A stretch of 64,000 nt of DNA from CBDFKS01 sp965248905 (GCA_965248905.1 CBDFKS010000007.1:1116001-1180000); one strand, 5' to 3'; shown: positions 35,032-44,432, counted from the first letter of the stretch. Program-made: numbers and translations. The notes: generated by a model not told the origin, from the sequence alone.

Positions 35032-35874
35032 TCAGCCACCCGACTCTATGGGAGTATCATCTCGATTCCCCCAATCGGCCCATGAGGCGTCATAGTTCCG
35101 AGCATTCTCGTATCCCAGCAGCTTCAATGCCAAGGTGCCGTGCCCCGCACGGATGCCTGCCTGTCAATGGGCTAACACCTCCTTATCCGGCGTGATCCCC
35201 TTGGCCTCCAGGATCCGGCGCATCTCATCAGGTGGCTTGAAAGTATGGGTCTCGGGGTCCATCAGTTCCACCCATTCCAGATGAGTGGCGCCTGGGATGT
35301 GGCCAGGCCGGGTGTTGTGGCGTGAGTTCTCTCCTGTGTACTCCTCTCTGGTACGAACGTCCCACACCACTACATCCGGTTCGTTGTATGCCAGTTTCAA
35401 CCTCTCCGTACTAACGAAAACAGACTCATCTACCTTGGGAGTGAATTTTTCCCCTGAGCGTGTGCCGGCCGAGTCCAGGCTAATCGGCCTACCCTCTTTG
35501 ATCCACTTTCTCCAACCCCCGTCGAGCACCTTCACATTGTCGTGGCCGTAGTATCGCAGTGCCCACCAAAGCCGACCAGCGTATAAAGAGCGGGAGTTGT
35601 CGTAAGTCACCACTAGTGTATCGTCGCCGACGCCCAGGGACTCCATCATCCTGCCAAACTTCTCGGGAGGCAGGATATGAGCCTTGTTGTCGCCGGAGTC
35701 CTTCTGATAGTTATCGGGTATCAGCACGGCGCCAGGGACATGGCCCCTCTGGTAAGCAGCGGCCACGTCAGTGTCAACTATCCTGATATTGTTGTCGTCC
35801 AGGCGGCCTGCCAACCACTCAGTGTCAGCTAGAAGCTCAGGAACCGCGTATTCGCCTTGTTCTCGAGTGCTCAT
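35032..35874 (-). CDS. Tandem-rhodanese sulfurtransferase with in-frame UGA at the catalytic position (candidate selenoprotein)
   Basis: The frame runs from ATG at 35874 through residues 1-236 of a two-domain thiosulfate/3-mercaptopyruvate sulfurtransferase: LADTEWLAGRLDDNNIRIVD, QRGHVPGAVLIP and VVTYDNSRSLYAGRLWWALR in the first (inactive) domain, then VVVWDVRTREEY, RPGHIPGATHLEWVEL in the second. At 35166-35164 comes TGA, precisely where the family has its active-site Cys (T-Y-C-Q-x-G-x-R). Reading on in frame gives QAGIRAGHGTLALKLLGYEN, ARNYDASWADWGNRDDTPIE and a TGA stop at 35032-35034, making 280 residues, the usual family length. Taken as Sec it is a selenocysteine rhodanese; taken as stop the protein has 236 residues and no active site. 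A hairpin (35152-35138) supports Sec. No sel genes lie in the window. Confidence 0.7.
35138..35152 (-). promoter_or_regulatory. Candidate bacterial SECIS hairpin
   Basis: Read in mRNA sense, CCGUGC-GGG-GCACGG forms a 6-bp hairpin with a GGG loop. It begins 12 nt after the in-frame UGA, and 17 nt lie between the UGA and the loop. A G at the start of a small apical loop at about this distance is what bacterial SECIS elements show. A GC-rich hairpin inside a coding region can also occur by chance. Confidence 0.5.
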
Positions 35875-36171
35875 CTTGCTCCTTCCTGTGATGGAGTCCC
35901 GTCATGAGTAATTTTGATGAGGACTGACACCATCCTAAAGCCTTTACAAGATTATCCTTCCTCATATTCATCGTCAAGCGTCCACGGGCTATGGCCTCGT
36001 TCCTTTGAGGTTGGAGTGGTGGTGGCAGAAAACTTACATCAAGCCTAGAATTATGGTACGATTAGGCACACCTTGGTCGTATCACCAGTCCTATCCACAC
36101 CATAATAGGGTTGAATTCCCGGGATCTTAAACTCCAAACAGGCATTCTTATTGCACAGGAAGGGTTTGGAC

Positions 36172-37767
36172 ATGCAATTCGATTCTCGCCGGGTCGCCGT
36201 CCATGCACGCCAAGGAATGGTAGCAACCAGCCAGCCATTAGCGGTCATGGCCGGGCTCAGAATGCTCATGGAGGGCGGCAACGCCGTGGACGGCGCGGTG
36301 GCGGCAGCGGCGACCCTGAACGTGGTGGATGCACCCTCGACTGGGGTTGGGGGTGACCTTTTCGCCCTAGTATGGTTGGACAAGGAGAAACGCGTGCACG
36401 CCCTGAACGCCAGCGGTCGGGCCCCCAAAGCCGCATCGTTGAAGGAGTTGACGGACCAGGGTCTAACGAGTATTCCGAGTTTCGGCCCGCACGCCGTTTC
36501 AGTGCCAGGCACCGTAGACGGATGGAACACCTTGCTTGACAGCCATGGCTCAATGAGCCTGTCCCATGTCCTACAACCGGCCATCCATTACGCCGAAAAA
36601 GGCCATGCCGTATCCGACGTGGTCTCCCATCTCTGGGCCAGCTCTCAACCCAAGCTAGCTCGGCACCCTTCTGGAGGGGAGTTTCTGATCGATGGACGAG
36701 CGCCAAACCATGGAGAAATTATCCGCCTACCTGAGCTGGCGGGCACTCTCCGTGCCATCGCCGAAGGTGGCCCCGATGCTTTTTATAAAGGACCGATCTC
36801 GGAGAAGATCGCCAGTTATGTACAGGAGCTTGGTGGATGGATTGCTACCGAAGACCTGGCATCCCACAGCTCGACCTGGGATGAGCCCATCTCGACAGAA
36901 TACCGAGGAGTGACCTGCTGGGAGTGCCCACCAAACGGCCAGGGTATCGCCGCATTGGAGGCACTAAACATCGTGGAGGGATTCGACATACCAGGCATGG
37001 GGTTCCAGACAGCGGATGCCTACCACCACCTCATCGAAGCCATGCGTTTGTCCTTCGAGGACGCCCTCGCCTACATCGCTGACCCTCGGGCGGCCTCGGT
37101 GCCCATTGACGGCCTACTATCCAAAAAATTCGCGGATAAGCGACGCACCACTATAAACAGGAGCCAGGCCCTTGCCGACGTATTTCCTGGAACCATAAAT
37201 AGCGGCGACGACACCGTGTACGTGACCTGCGTGGACGGGAACGGAAACGCCTGCTCGCTAATCAACAGTGTATACATGGGATTTGGCACCGGCCTTGTTG
37301 TGCCTGGAACTGGAATCGCGCTCCAGAACCGTGGCGCTCTATTCTCTCTGGACCCGAGCCATCCCAACGCGCTTGAACCGGGCAAACGCCCTTACCATAC
37401 CATCATACCCGCGATGGCTACTCGAAATGGCGAGCTGTGGCTAAGCTACGGCGTGATGGGCGGGTTCCAACAGCCTCAGGGTCACCTCCAGGTACTTGTG
37501 AACATGATAGACTTCGGCCAAGATCCCCAGGAGGCCCTCAACGCCCTCCGGTTCAGCGTGCAGCCAGGTGGTGGAGTCGCCCTGGAGGATGGGCTACCCC
37601 AGACCACCCTCCAGGAACTCAGCCGGAGAGGTCAAGAAGTCTTTCTGGTGGAAGGGTATGGTAGGCGGGTCTTCGGCGGAGGCCAAATCATCGAGCGTGA
37701 CATGGAGACAGGCATGCTACATGGTGGCTCAGACCCCCGTAAGGACGGCTACGCCATCGGTTGGTAG
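36172..37767 (+). CDS. ggt: Gamma-glutamyltranspeptidase
   Basis: An Ntn-hydrolase precursor that cleaves itself before a Thr to make large and small subunits and then transfers or hydrolyses gamma-glutamyl groups, for example of glutathione. ATG at 36172 follows AGGAAGGG; an in-frame TTG lies 21 nt upstream. Motifs: LMEGGNAVDGAVAAAATLNVVDAPSTGVGGDLFAL near residue 30, ALNASGRAPKAA near 78, and the processing site DDTVYVTCVDGNGNACSLINSVYMGFGTGL near 345, where the Thr should become the nucleophile. No signal peptide is seen, so it may be cytosolic. Length 531 residues is normal. Confidence 0.9.
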   Translation: MQFDSRRVAVHARQGMVATSQPLAVMAGLRMLMEGGNAVDGAVAAAATLNVVDAPSTGVGGDLFALVWLDKEKRVHALNASGRAPKAASLKELTDQGLTSIPSFGPHAVSVPGTVDGWNTLLDSHGSMSLSHVLQPAIHYAEKGHAVSDVVSHLWASSQPKLARHPSGGEFLIDGRAPNHGEIIRLPELAGTLRAIAEGGPDAFYKGPISEKIASYVQELGGWIATEDLASHSSTWDEPISTEYRGVTCWECPPNGQGIAALEALNIVEGFDIPGMGFQTADAYHHLIEAMRLSFEDALAYIADPRAASVPIDGLLSKKFADKRRTTINRSQALADVFPGTINSGDDTVYVTCVDGNGNACSLINSVYMGFGTGLVVPGTGIALQNRGALFSLDPSHPNALEPGKRPYHTIIPAMATRNGELWLSYGVMGGFQQPQGHLQVLVNMIDFGQDPQEALNALRFSVQPGGGVALEDGLPQTTLQELSRRGQEVFLVEGYGRRVFGGGQIIERDMETGMLHGGSDPRKDGYAIGW

Positions 37768-37983
37768 CCCATTAACGGGTATGCATATACCCCATTTCTA
37801 AAGCCACACCTGGATGACATATATCTTCAGTTCAACCATTCCCGCACCCGACATCCTGTTTCTATCTTGTTGCAGACAGCTCCATCAGCCCTTGACCGAC
37901 ACAAGGGCAAGACCTAGGATGAATGTGCAGACACATCGGTCCTGATTTCTAAGAACGCTTCAACATATATTGGGTGAACCGTA

Positions 37984-39339
37984 ATGACCGCGACGGTCCA
38001 GGGAATGAATCTTACCAAGATATACCCAATGGGTAATGAGCGGGTCTATGCATTGGACAATGCGTCCCTCGAAGTGCAACCAGGAGACATGATCGCAGTT
38101 GTCGGCAGGTCAGGTTCAGGAAAGTCCACCCTATTGCACACCTTGGGCTGCCTCCAGTCCCCCGACTCCGGCCAGCTCTGGTTTGATGGCCAAGATGTGA
38201 CTCAGCTTGGGGATGATCAGCTGGCCCAAATTCGAACCCAGAAAGTCGGATTCATGTTCCAGGCATTCAATCTGGTGCCAAGTGAAATCGCCCTTAAAAA
38301 TGTAGAGCTACCTTTAAAGCAACAGAAAATTGACGCCTGGAACAGCCGCCTAAGGGCGGAGGAGGCCTTGGAGTTGGTCGGCCTGGGGAACCGTTTCGGA
38401 CACAGACTCGGCCAGCTTTCAACGAGGCAACGTCAGTGCGTCGCCCTCGCCCGTGCACTGGTCACAGACCCGGCGGTAATATTCGCCGACGAGCCCACCA
38501 GAGCCCTGGATGGAACATCTAGGGAGGAGCTGATGGGACTATTCCAGAAACTAAACGACGATGGCAAGACTATAGTTATCGCTACCTCTGATTCTGCCAT
38601 TGCCAATTACTGTCGGAGGGTCGTAAAGATAGCCTACGGGAGCACGTTAGACGTAGGTCAGGTGGAGAAAAGGCGGATTATACCGCCCTCACGCATACCC
38701 GGTCCCCCCCTCCGTAGCTATCAGAGAGAGGTGACAGTCTGCCCCAGATGCAACTACGGCAATTTCAAAGACCAACCGGTCTGCACCCGCTGCGAGTGGC
38801 CTCTTGACATGACCGAGGAAGAGGAACAGTCGATAGAGAGCCGCCTGAGCGGAGCTGATCCCCGTCACCAGGGAGTGGAAAGCGCCAACGACAAAGGCAA
38901 GGTACCCGGCCAGAAATTAGTCGATGAGCTAAAGAACGTTCCCTTTTTTACGGGCCTGGGAGCCAAGAGCCTTGCCAAGGTTATACCGGCCATGGAGCAA
39001 CGGCAGTTCGCGGAAGGATTTACGATTTTAAGACAGGGAGATGAAGGGGACGCCTTCTACATCCTAACAAAGGGAGAAGTACAGGTGTGGCTTGAGCGGG
39101 ATGGCCGTCAACCGGTTCCTATCGCGAAGTTGGGCCCCAACGAGGGGTTTGGAGAGATGGCCTTGCTCACAGACCAGCCCCGTTCAGCTACGGTGGTTGC
39201 GTTAACAGACGTTGAGGCGTGGCATCTCTCAAAAATGGCCTTCTCTGCCCTGCTCTCGGAAAACCTGTCCCTAGGCCTCTACTTCAACCGCATCCTGAGC
39301 CAGCGACTCCGAGCCCTCCAAGACCAGATAGTGGCTTAG
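37984..39339 (+). CDS. ABC-type ATPase domain fused to a zinc ribbon and a cyclic-nucleotide-binding domain
   Basis: Residues 1-235 resemble LolD/MacB ABC ATPases: Walker A GRSGSGKS near 42, FMFQAFNLVP Q-loop, and Walker B AVIFADEP near 160. But the signature reads LSTRQRQ instead of LSGGQ, the D-loop is TRALDG, and the switch His is replaced (IATSDSAIANYC instead of VTHD). A CPRCNY...CTRCEW zinc ribbon follows near 255, then a linker, then a CAP-ED/cNMP-binding domain (LRQGDEGDAFYILTKGEVQVW, GFGEMALLTDQPRSATVVAL) at 315-445. No permease gene adjoins. It may act as a nucleotide-sensing regulator rather than a transporter subunit. The unusual features are visible; the role is inference. Confidence 0.8.
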   Translation: MTATVQGMNLTKIYPMGNERVYALDNASLEVQPGDMIAVVGRSGSGKSTLLHTLGCLQSPDSGQLWFDGQDVTQLGDDQLAQIRTQKVGFMFQAFNLVPSEIALKNVELPLKQQKIDAWNSRLRAEEALELVGLGNRFGHRLGQLSTRQRQCVALARALVTDPAVIFADEPTRALDGTSREELMGLFQKLNDDGKTIVIATSDSAIANYCRRVVKIAYGSTLDVGQVEKRRIIPPSRIPGPPLRSYQREVTVCPRCNYGNFKDQPVCTRCEWPLDMTEEEEQSIESRLSGADPRHQGVESANDKGKVPGQKLVDELKNVPFFTGLGAKSLAKVIPAMEQRQFAEGFTILRQGDEGDAFYILTKGEVQVWLERDGRQPVPIAKLGPNEGFGEMALLTDQPRSATVVALTDVEAWHLSKMAFSALLSENLSLGLYFNRILSQRLRALQDQIVA

Positions 39340-39474
39340 AACGATGATCTGTGGACCACACAACTTGGCTTAAAGGATGCAAGAGTCAGAAAGAGAAGAA
39401 CGGAATCTACAGGTCTAAAGGCAAACTGAAGCTGTCACGCTGAGCAGGGTTCCAGCCGGGACGTTTATAATCCC

Positions 39475-40620
39475 TCAGTTTATATGATAGACCCTGGCGG
39501 CATTCGCTCCTGCTATCTTGGCTTTCTCGTCCTCTGTACAATCCGTCAGGATCTCTTCCAGAATCGGCCTGCTTCTAGGGAAAGTGGACTCACCGTGGGG
39601 ATAATCAGAGCCCCACATCATATTATCCACTCCAATAATGTGGCGATCTCTTATTCCCAGAGCGTCTTCCTGGAAGCCCACGAAAGAGTTGGTGTGGAAG
39701 AAGTCGCTGGGAAGCGTATCATTCTTGAACCGATAGGAATCAATTCCTTGGGTTCGCTGGGTGTATGTGTAGTCGATCTGAGCCAAGAAATGGGGTACCC
39801 AGGCCGACTCGAACTCCACCACTCCAACCTGCAGCTTGGGATAGCGCTCGAATACGCCGCTGAAAATCATGTCGCCAAGGGACATACGGGGCCAGTAGTC
39901 ATGGGCAGACCTGAAGGCCGGGGTGTCGTCGCCCCCTGCGGATAGCTTCAAACCGTGGTGGTCCCCGAACTCATCTCCCACCCTAAGGCGGTTGGTGAGG
40001 ATATGCAGATGGAGAGGGATACCAAGGTCCTGGGCCGTCGCCCAGAGAGGTTCGTACTCCGGTGAATTGTACCTGACGCCATCATGCGGATACACGGGGA
40101 TCATGGCCCCCGCAAGCCCCATTTTGGCGCAACGCTCCATCTCTTTAATACCATCTTGAACTTCGTCAAGGTTGAGGATCGCTATACCACGAAGCCGATT
40201 GGGGTAGGGTTTGCAGAATTCGGCGATCCAGTTGTTATAAACTCTAAACGAGGCAGTCAGAAGAGCACTGTCTCGCACTACGTTGTAAAGCTTGAAGGTA
40301 TTGCTGGGGAAAATCACTCCGGCATCCACACCGTCGATATCCATGTCCTTGACGTGCTCTTCTGGGATGAACCCGCCAGGACGCACTTCGTCCACCCTGC
40401 CCGCAGCCGTCATCTTTTCCGGTGCTTCGAACCTCAGCCCAACGTTGGTCCCGAAGGAGGTTCCGATTGCTCTGCGACCGTCGCAGTACCACCAGTCACC
40501 ATCGTCCATGCTGACAACCTGGGGGGCTCGATCCCTAAATTGGGGGTCGATCCTCTCCGTCCATAGATTCGACGGTTCGAAGATGTGGCTATCCGACGAG
40601 ACGACTCGATAACCGGCCAT
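39475..40620 (-). CDS. Amidohydrolase 2-family protein, tandem paralog 1
   Basis: The 381-residue protein has the amidohydrolase-2 TIM-barrel signature: an N-terminal SSDSHIFEPSNLW with the D-x-H metal-binding pair, PLHLHIL near residue 190 and GSDYPHGESTFPRSR near 345 with the C-terminal Asp. Such enzymes are Zn2+-dependent hydrolases or decarboxylases of aromatic or cyclic acids. ATG at 40620 (AGGAG in front) was chosen over upstream starts because it aligns with the three paralogs. It lies in a four-gene minus-strand array; gene spacing and similarity imply one operon. Substrate unknown. Confidence 0.88.
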   Translation of the reverse strand: MAGYRVVSSDSHIFEPSNLWTERIDPQFRDRAPQVVSMDDGDWWYCDGRRAIGTSFGTNVGLRFEAPEKMTAAGRVDEVRPGGFIPEEHVKDMDIDGVDAGVIFPSNTFKLYNVVRDSALLTASFRVYNNWIAEFCKPYPNRLRGIAILNLDEVQDGIKEMERCAKMGLAGAMIPVYPHDGVRYNSPEYEPLWATAQDLGIPLHLHILTNRLRVGDEFGDHHGLKLSAGGDDTPAFRSAHDYWPRMSLGDMIFSGVFERYPKLQVGVVEFESAWVPHFLAQIDYTYTQRTQGIDSYRFKNDTLPSDFFHTNSFVGFQEDALGIRDRHIIGVDNMMWGSDYPHGESTFPRSRPILEEILTDCTEDEKAKIAGANAARVYHIN

Positions 40621-40715
40621 ATTTGCTCCTCCCGAAGGTCTAGCGGACCTGCGATGGGTACTCGAATGCTCATTGTATCTGCAAATGTAGGGAATGGACC
40701 AAGGGCCTAGCAAAA

Positions 40716-41861
40716 CTAGTCCAGATGATAGATCCTAGCTGCGTTCTCTCCGGCGATCTTGGCCTTCTCGTCCTCTGTGCAATCTCTGAGGATCTCCTCT
40801 AGGATTTGTCGGCTCCTCGGGAAGGTGCTCTCAGGATGAGGATAGTCCGAGCCCCAGAGAATGTTGTTCACACCGATTATGTCCCGCATCTTGATGCCCA
40901 GCTCATCTTCCTGGAAGCCGACGAAGACGTTGCGATGAAAATGCTCGCTGGGAAGCATGTCATCTTTGAAGCGGTAGGCTCCTGACCCCTGGATTCTTTG
41001 GGTATATGTGTAGTCGAGCCGATCTATGAAATAGGGTATCCAGGACAGCTCGAACTCCACCACACCTACATGTAGCTTGGGATACCGGTCGAAAACCCCG
41101 CTGAAGATAATGTCGCCCAGGGACATGCGAGGCCAGTAGTCGTGGTTCGCTAGATAAGCCAGAGTGTCGTCTCCACCTGCTTCCGCGACGGGACTATGGG
41201 GATCGTCCAAGGATGGCACACGGTTCGAAAGGATGTGAAGGTGAAGGGGCATCTCCAGGTCCTCGGCCGTGGCCCAAAGGCGTTCGAACTCCGGCGAGTT
41301 GTACCTGTGGCCAAGGCTGCGGTCATGGGGATATACAGGGATCATGGCGCCTACCAGTCCCATCTTCGCACAACGCTCCAACTCCTCCACACCATCTCTG
41401 ACGTTGTCCGCGTTGATCATGGCCACGGGCCTTAGACGCTTGGGATAGGCACTGGAGAAATCGGCAACCCAGTCGTTGTATACTCTCACACTTGCGGTGA
41501 GCAAGTCACTGTCCTGCACAGCGTTGTACAGCTTGAATCCGACGCTCGGGAAGAGTACGCCGGCGTCAACACCGTCGGCATCCATGTCTTTGACGTGCTC
41601 TTCGGGTATGTGGCCCCCGGGCCTCACGTTATCATAGGTAGAAGTTGCAAGAAGTTTCTCGGGCTCCTCGAATCTCACTCCCGCGTTTACAGCGAAAGAT
41701 AGACCTACCGCCCTTCTTCCGTCAGCGTACCACCAGTCCCCATCTTCCATGCGCACGACGCGGGGACTTCTCTCTCCCCACTCCCGCTCCATTCTGCTCG
41801 TCCACAGGTCTGGTGGCTCGAAAATATGGCTATCCGACGATATCACCTTGTATCCAGCCAT
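40716..41861 (-). CDS. Amidohydrolase 2-family protein, tandem paralog 2
   Basis: The 381-residue protein shares the whole layout of paralog 1: SSDSHIFEPPDLWTSRM, EEHVKDMDADGVDAGVLFPS, CAKMGLVGAMIPVYPHD, PLHLHILSNR and WGSDYPHPESTFPRSRQILEE. Metal-binding Asp and His residues of the barrel (D-x-H at the N-terminus, late Asp) are present. It starts 96 nt downstream, in transcription sense, of paralog 3's 3' neighbour region and is flanked by paralogs 1 and 3. Divergence between copies in the loops around residues 200-230 would suit different substrates. Confidence 0.88.
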   Translation of the reverse strand: MAGYKVISSDSHIFEPPDLWTSRMEREWGERSPRVVRMEDGDWWYADGRRAVGLSFAVNAGVRFEEPEKLLATSTYDNVRPGGHIPEEHVKDMDADGVDAGVLFPSVGFKLYNAVQDSDLLTASVRVYNDWVADFSSAYPKRLRPVAMINADNVRDGVEELERCAKMGLVGAMIPVYPHDRSLGHRYNSPEFERLWATAEDLEMPLHLHILSNRVPSLDDPHSPVAEAGGDDTLAYLANHDYWPRMSLGDIIFSGVFDRYPKLHVGVVEFELSWIPYFIDRLDYTYTQRIQGSGAYRFKDDMLPSEHFHRNVFVGFQEDELGIKMRDIIGVNNILWGSDYPHPESTFPRSRQILEEILRDCTEDEKAKIAGENAARIYHLD

Positions 41862-41879
41862 CTTGCTCCTCTCTAAGGC

Positions 41880-43040
41880 CTAGTCGAGATGATAAATTCT
41901 CGCGGCATTATTCCCCGCGATCTTGGCCTTTTCCTCTTCAGTGCAATCTCTTAGTATTTCGTTAAGTATCTGCTTGCTTCTGGGGAATGTGGACTCGGGG
42001 TGAGGATAATCGGAACCCCAAAGCATATTATTCACGCCAATGATATCACGGTCCCGTACTCCTAACTCATCCTCCTGAAAACCGGCGAACACGTTCCGGT
42101 GAAAGTAGTCGCTGGGCAACATATCTTCATTAAGGGTTTGTTGAGCAAAGAGATTCGAGCCCCTTTGGGTGTAGGTGTAGTCCATGCGGTCCAAGAAATG
42201 GGGTATCCAGGACAACTCGAACTCCACCGCCCCTACCTGTAACTTAGGGTAGCGCTCGAAAACGCCACTAAAGATTATGTCACCTAGGGACATCCTTGGC
42301 CAGTGGTCATGGCAGGCCAGAAAGGCAGGAGTAAGATCACCGCCGGCTGCAGGAACTAAACTGTTGGTAGCGTGCACCGCCTCATCGTAACAGCGACGGT
42401 TGGTCAGTATATGGAGATGAAGGGGCATCTCCAGGTCCTGGGCTGCCGCCCAGAGGGGCTCATATTCCGGAGACCAGTATCGCCGGCCTTCATGGGGATA
42501 AATGGGTGGAAACACCGGTATCATGGCTCCCACGAAGCCCAGTTTTGCGCACCGTTCCAGCTCTTTCACGCCCACCGACACGTCGTCTACGTTGAGCATC
42601 GCGATGCCGTGGAGCCGATCAGGGTATGAGCCGCAGAACTCACCGACCCAGTCGTTGTACGCTCGGAAGCAGGCGCTGAGGAGATCGCCGTCCGCCACAG
42701 CGTTGTACAGCTTGAAAGCATAGCTGGGAAACAGTACCCCCGCATCCACGCCGTCAGCATCCATGTCTTTAACGTGCTCATCTGGAATGTAGCCGCCCGG
42801 AGGGATCCCATCTATTCGACCGACGTCACTGATCTTACCGGGATCTTCGAACCGGAGACCCAGGTTCACCGCGAATCCCATACCTTGCACCAGGCGGCCA
42901 TCGCACCACCAACGGTCCTGGTCTTCCTCATGCACGATACGAGGACCTCTGTCCTTGAACTTGGGTTCGATCCTGCTTGTCCACAGATCCAGAGGCTCGA
43001 TAATATGGCTATCCGACGATATCACCCTATATCCAGCCAT
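41880..43040 (-). CDS. Amidohydrolase 2-family protein, tandem paralog 3
   Basis: The 386-residue protein is the slightly longer paralog: SSDSHIIEPLDLWTSRI at the start, VFPPIYPHEGRRYWSPEYEP with a small insertion near residue 165, PLHLHILTNRRCYDEA with an added Cys near 190, and LWGSDYPHPESTFPRSK near the end. The active-site residues are kept. Its 3' end is 18 nt from paralog 2's start codon, indicating cotranscription. Function is presumed to be hydrolysis or decarboxylation of an acid or ring substrate; the exact reaction cannot be read. Confidence 0.88.
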   Translation of the reverse strand: MAGYRVISSDSHIIEPLDLWTSRIEPKFKDRGPRIVHEEDQDRWWCDGRLVQGMGFAVNLGLRFEDPGKISDVGRIDGIPPGGYIPDEHVKDMDADGVDAGVLFPSYAFKLYNAVADGDLLSACFRAYNDWVGEFCGSYPDRLHGIAMLNVDDVSVGVKELERCAKLGFVGAMIPVFPPIYPHEGRRYWSPEYEPLWAAAQDLEMPLHLHILTNRRCYDEAVHATNSLVPAAGGDLTPAFLACHDHWPRMSLGDIIFSGVFERYPKLQVGAVEFELSWIPHFLDRMDYTYTQRGSNLFAQQTLNEDMLPSDYFHRNVFAGFQEDELGVRDRDIIGVNNMLWGSDYPHPESTFPRSKQILNEILRDCTEEEKAKIAGNNAARIYHLD

Positions 43041-43119
43041 CTTGATCCTCCCAGTACTATTCAGAGTCCATCAACTATCTTACCGACCCCCGCGATAAGA
43101 AATCATTAGCCAGTGAGAA

Positions 43120-44238
43120 CTAGGTCAGATTATAGACCCTCGCAGCGTTCCCACCCGCGATCATGGCCTTCTCTGCCTCATTACAGTCAGTCAGAAGTTC
43201 TTCCAGGATCTCACGGCTTCTAGGGAAGGTCGACTCGAAGTGGGGATAGTCCGACCCCCATTGGAGCTTTTCCACGCCTATCAGGTGGCGGTCACGTATG
43301 CCTAATGCATCCTCCTGGAATCCTAGGAAAACGTTGCTGTGGAAAAAGTCGCTGGGTAATGCATCGCCCTTGAACTTGTACCACTGTTGGGAGACCCGGT
43401 TGGTATACGTGTAGTCAATTCGATCGAGGAAATGGGGCACCCAGGACAGCTCCATCTCTATCGACCCCACCTGTAGCTTGGGATACCGCTCGAACACTCC
43501 AGAGAAAATCATGCGAGCAAGGGACATTCGCACCCAGTGGTCCACGTTGGACTGGTAGGCGGCGCTCATGGCCTCCAGGTCAGAGGCCTCCTGGCCGGGG
43601 CCAGGGCGATTGGTGCCTATATGGAGGCTAATGGGCATGCCCAGGTCCTGGGCCGTCGCCCAAAGGGGCTCATACTCATCCCGATCATATTGACGTTCCA
43701 GTGGTGGGTACAGGCTAATCATGGCACCTACCATGCCCAATTTGGCGCAACGTTCCAGCTCCTTGATGCTGGTCTCCACGTCGTCGGTGTTGAGCATGCC
43801 GATGCCCTTTAGCTGATTTGGGTAAGCCTGGCAGAACTCAGCCAGCCAGTCATTATATGTCTTGAAGATGACCGTTAAGAGCTCGCTATCAGGAACCATG
43901 GTGTAGAGCACGAAAGCAGCGGTTGGATAGAGGATAGTGACATCCACTCCGTCCAGCTTCATGTCCTTGATGCGCTCGTCGGGTATGTAGCCACCAAGTC
44001 GAACGTTTTCAAATTTGTCGGTGAAGGTTAGCTTCTCCGGTTCGTCAAACCGTCTACCCACCTGCACTCCTAGGGCCGCACTGTTTCCCTTCTTACCATC
44101 GCAAATCCACCAATCGCCATCCTCCAGACTTTCGATACGCGGCACTCGGTCTTTAAACTTGGAATCGACTCTCGTCGTCCACAGGTCCTGCGGTTCGTAA
44201 ACGTGGTCGTCGCCCGATATGATTTTGTAGTCAGCCAT
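43120..44238 (-). CDS. Amidohydrolase 2-family protein, tandem paralog 4 (first in the array)
   Basis: The 372-residue protein is the most diverged of the four: SGDDHVYEPQDLWTTRV with D-x-H retained, ERIKDMKLDGVDVTILYPT, LGMVGAMISLYPPLERQ, ISLHIGTNRPG (note I-S-L-H against P-L-H-L-H) and WGSDYPHFESTFPRSREI. It would be the promoter-proximal gene, followed by paralogs 3, 2 and 1. The array suggests duplication and specialisation, a recurring theme in deep-branching Chloroflexota. Substrate unknown. Confidence 0.87.
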   Translation of the reverse strand: MADYKIISGDDHVYEPQDLWTTRVDSKFKDRVPRIESLEDGDWWICDGKKGNSAALGVQVGRRFDEPEKLTFTDKFENVRLGGYIPDERIKDMKLDGVDVTILYPTAAFVLYTMVPDSELLTVIFKTYNDWLAEFCQAYPNQLKGIGMLNTDDVETSIKELERCAKLGMVGAMISLYPPLERQYDRDEYEPLWATAQDLGMPISLHIGTNRPGPGQEASDLEAMSAAYQSNVDHWVRMSLARMIFSGVFERYPKLQVGSIEMELSWVPHFLDRIDYTYTNRVSQQWYKFKGDALPSDFFHSNVFLGFQEDALGIRDRHLIGVEKLQWGSDYPHFESTFPRSREILEELLTDCNEAEKAMIAGGNAARVYNLT

Positions 44239-44320
44239 GCATGGGCCCCCAAATTCGATTTATTCTGATTTTCCGCTAGTACTTAATCAACATCAACCAA
44301 GATTTGATAGGTGCCTTCCG

Positions 44321-44400
44321 CCCCCATCCCAACCTTCCCCCATCAAGGGGGAAGGCGCTTGTTCTCTCCCCCTTGATGGGGGAGAGTTAGAGTGGGGGTG
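44321..44400. repeat. Palindromic repeat (CCCCCAT...ATGGGGG family), copy 2
   Basis: Two hairpins in a row: CTTCCCCCATCAAGGGGGAAG and CTCTCCCCCTTGATGGGGGAGAG, enclosed by CCCCCATCCCAAC and GTGGGGGTGG arms. It is related in style to the repeats at 8360, 51064 and 52440. Confidence 0.78.
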
Positions 44401-44419
44401 GAACCACGTTTCGATTTTA

Positions 44420-44432
44420 AGGTTGACTGAGT
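44420..44432. repeat. Possible solo IS630 end
   Basis: AGGTTGACTGAGT equals the inner part of the IS630 right end (AGGTTGACTGAGTAC) but the terminal TAC is replaced by GTT. A relic of an old excision or a chance match. Confidence 0.3.
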
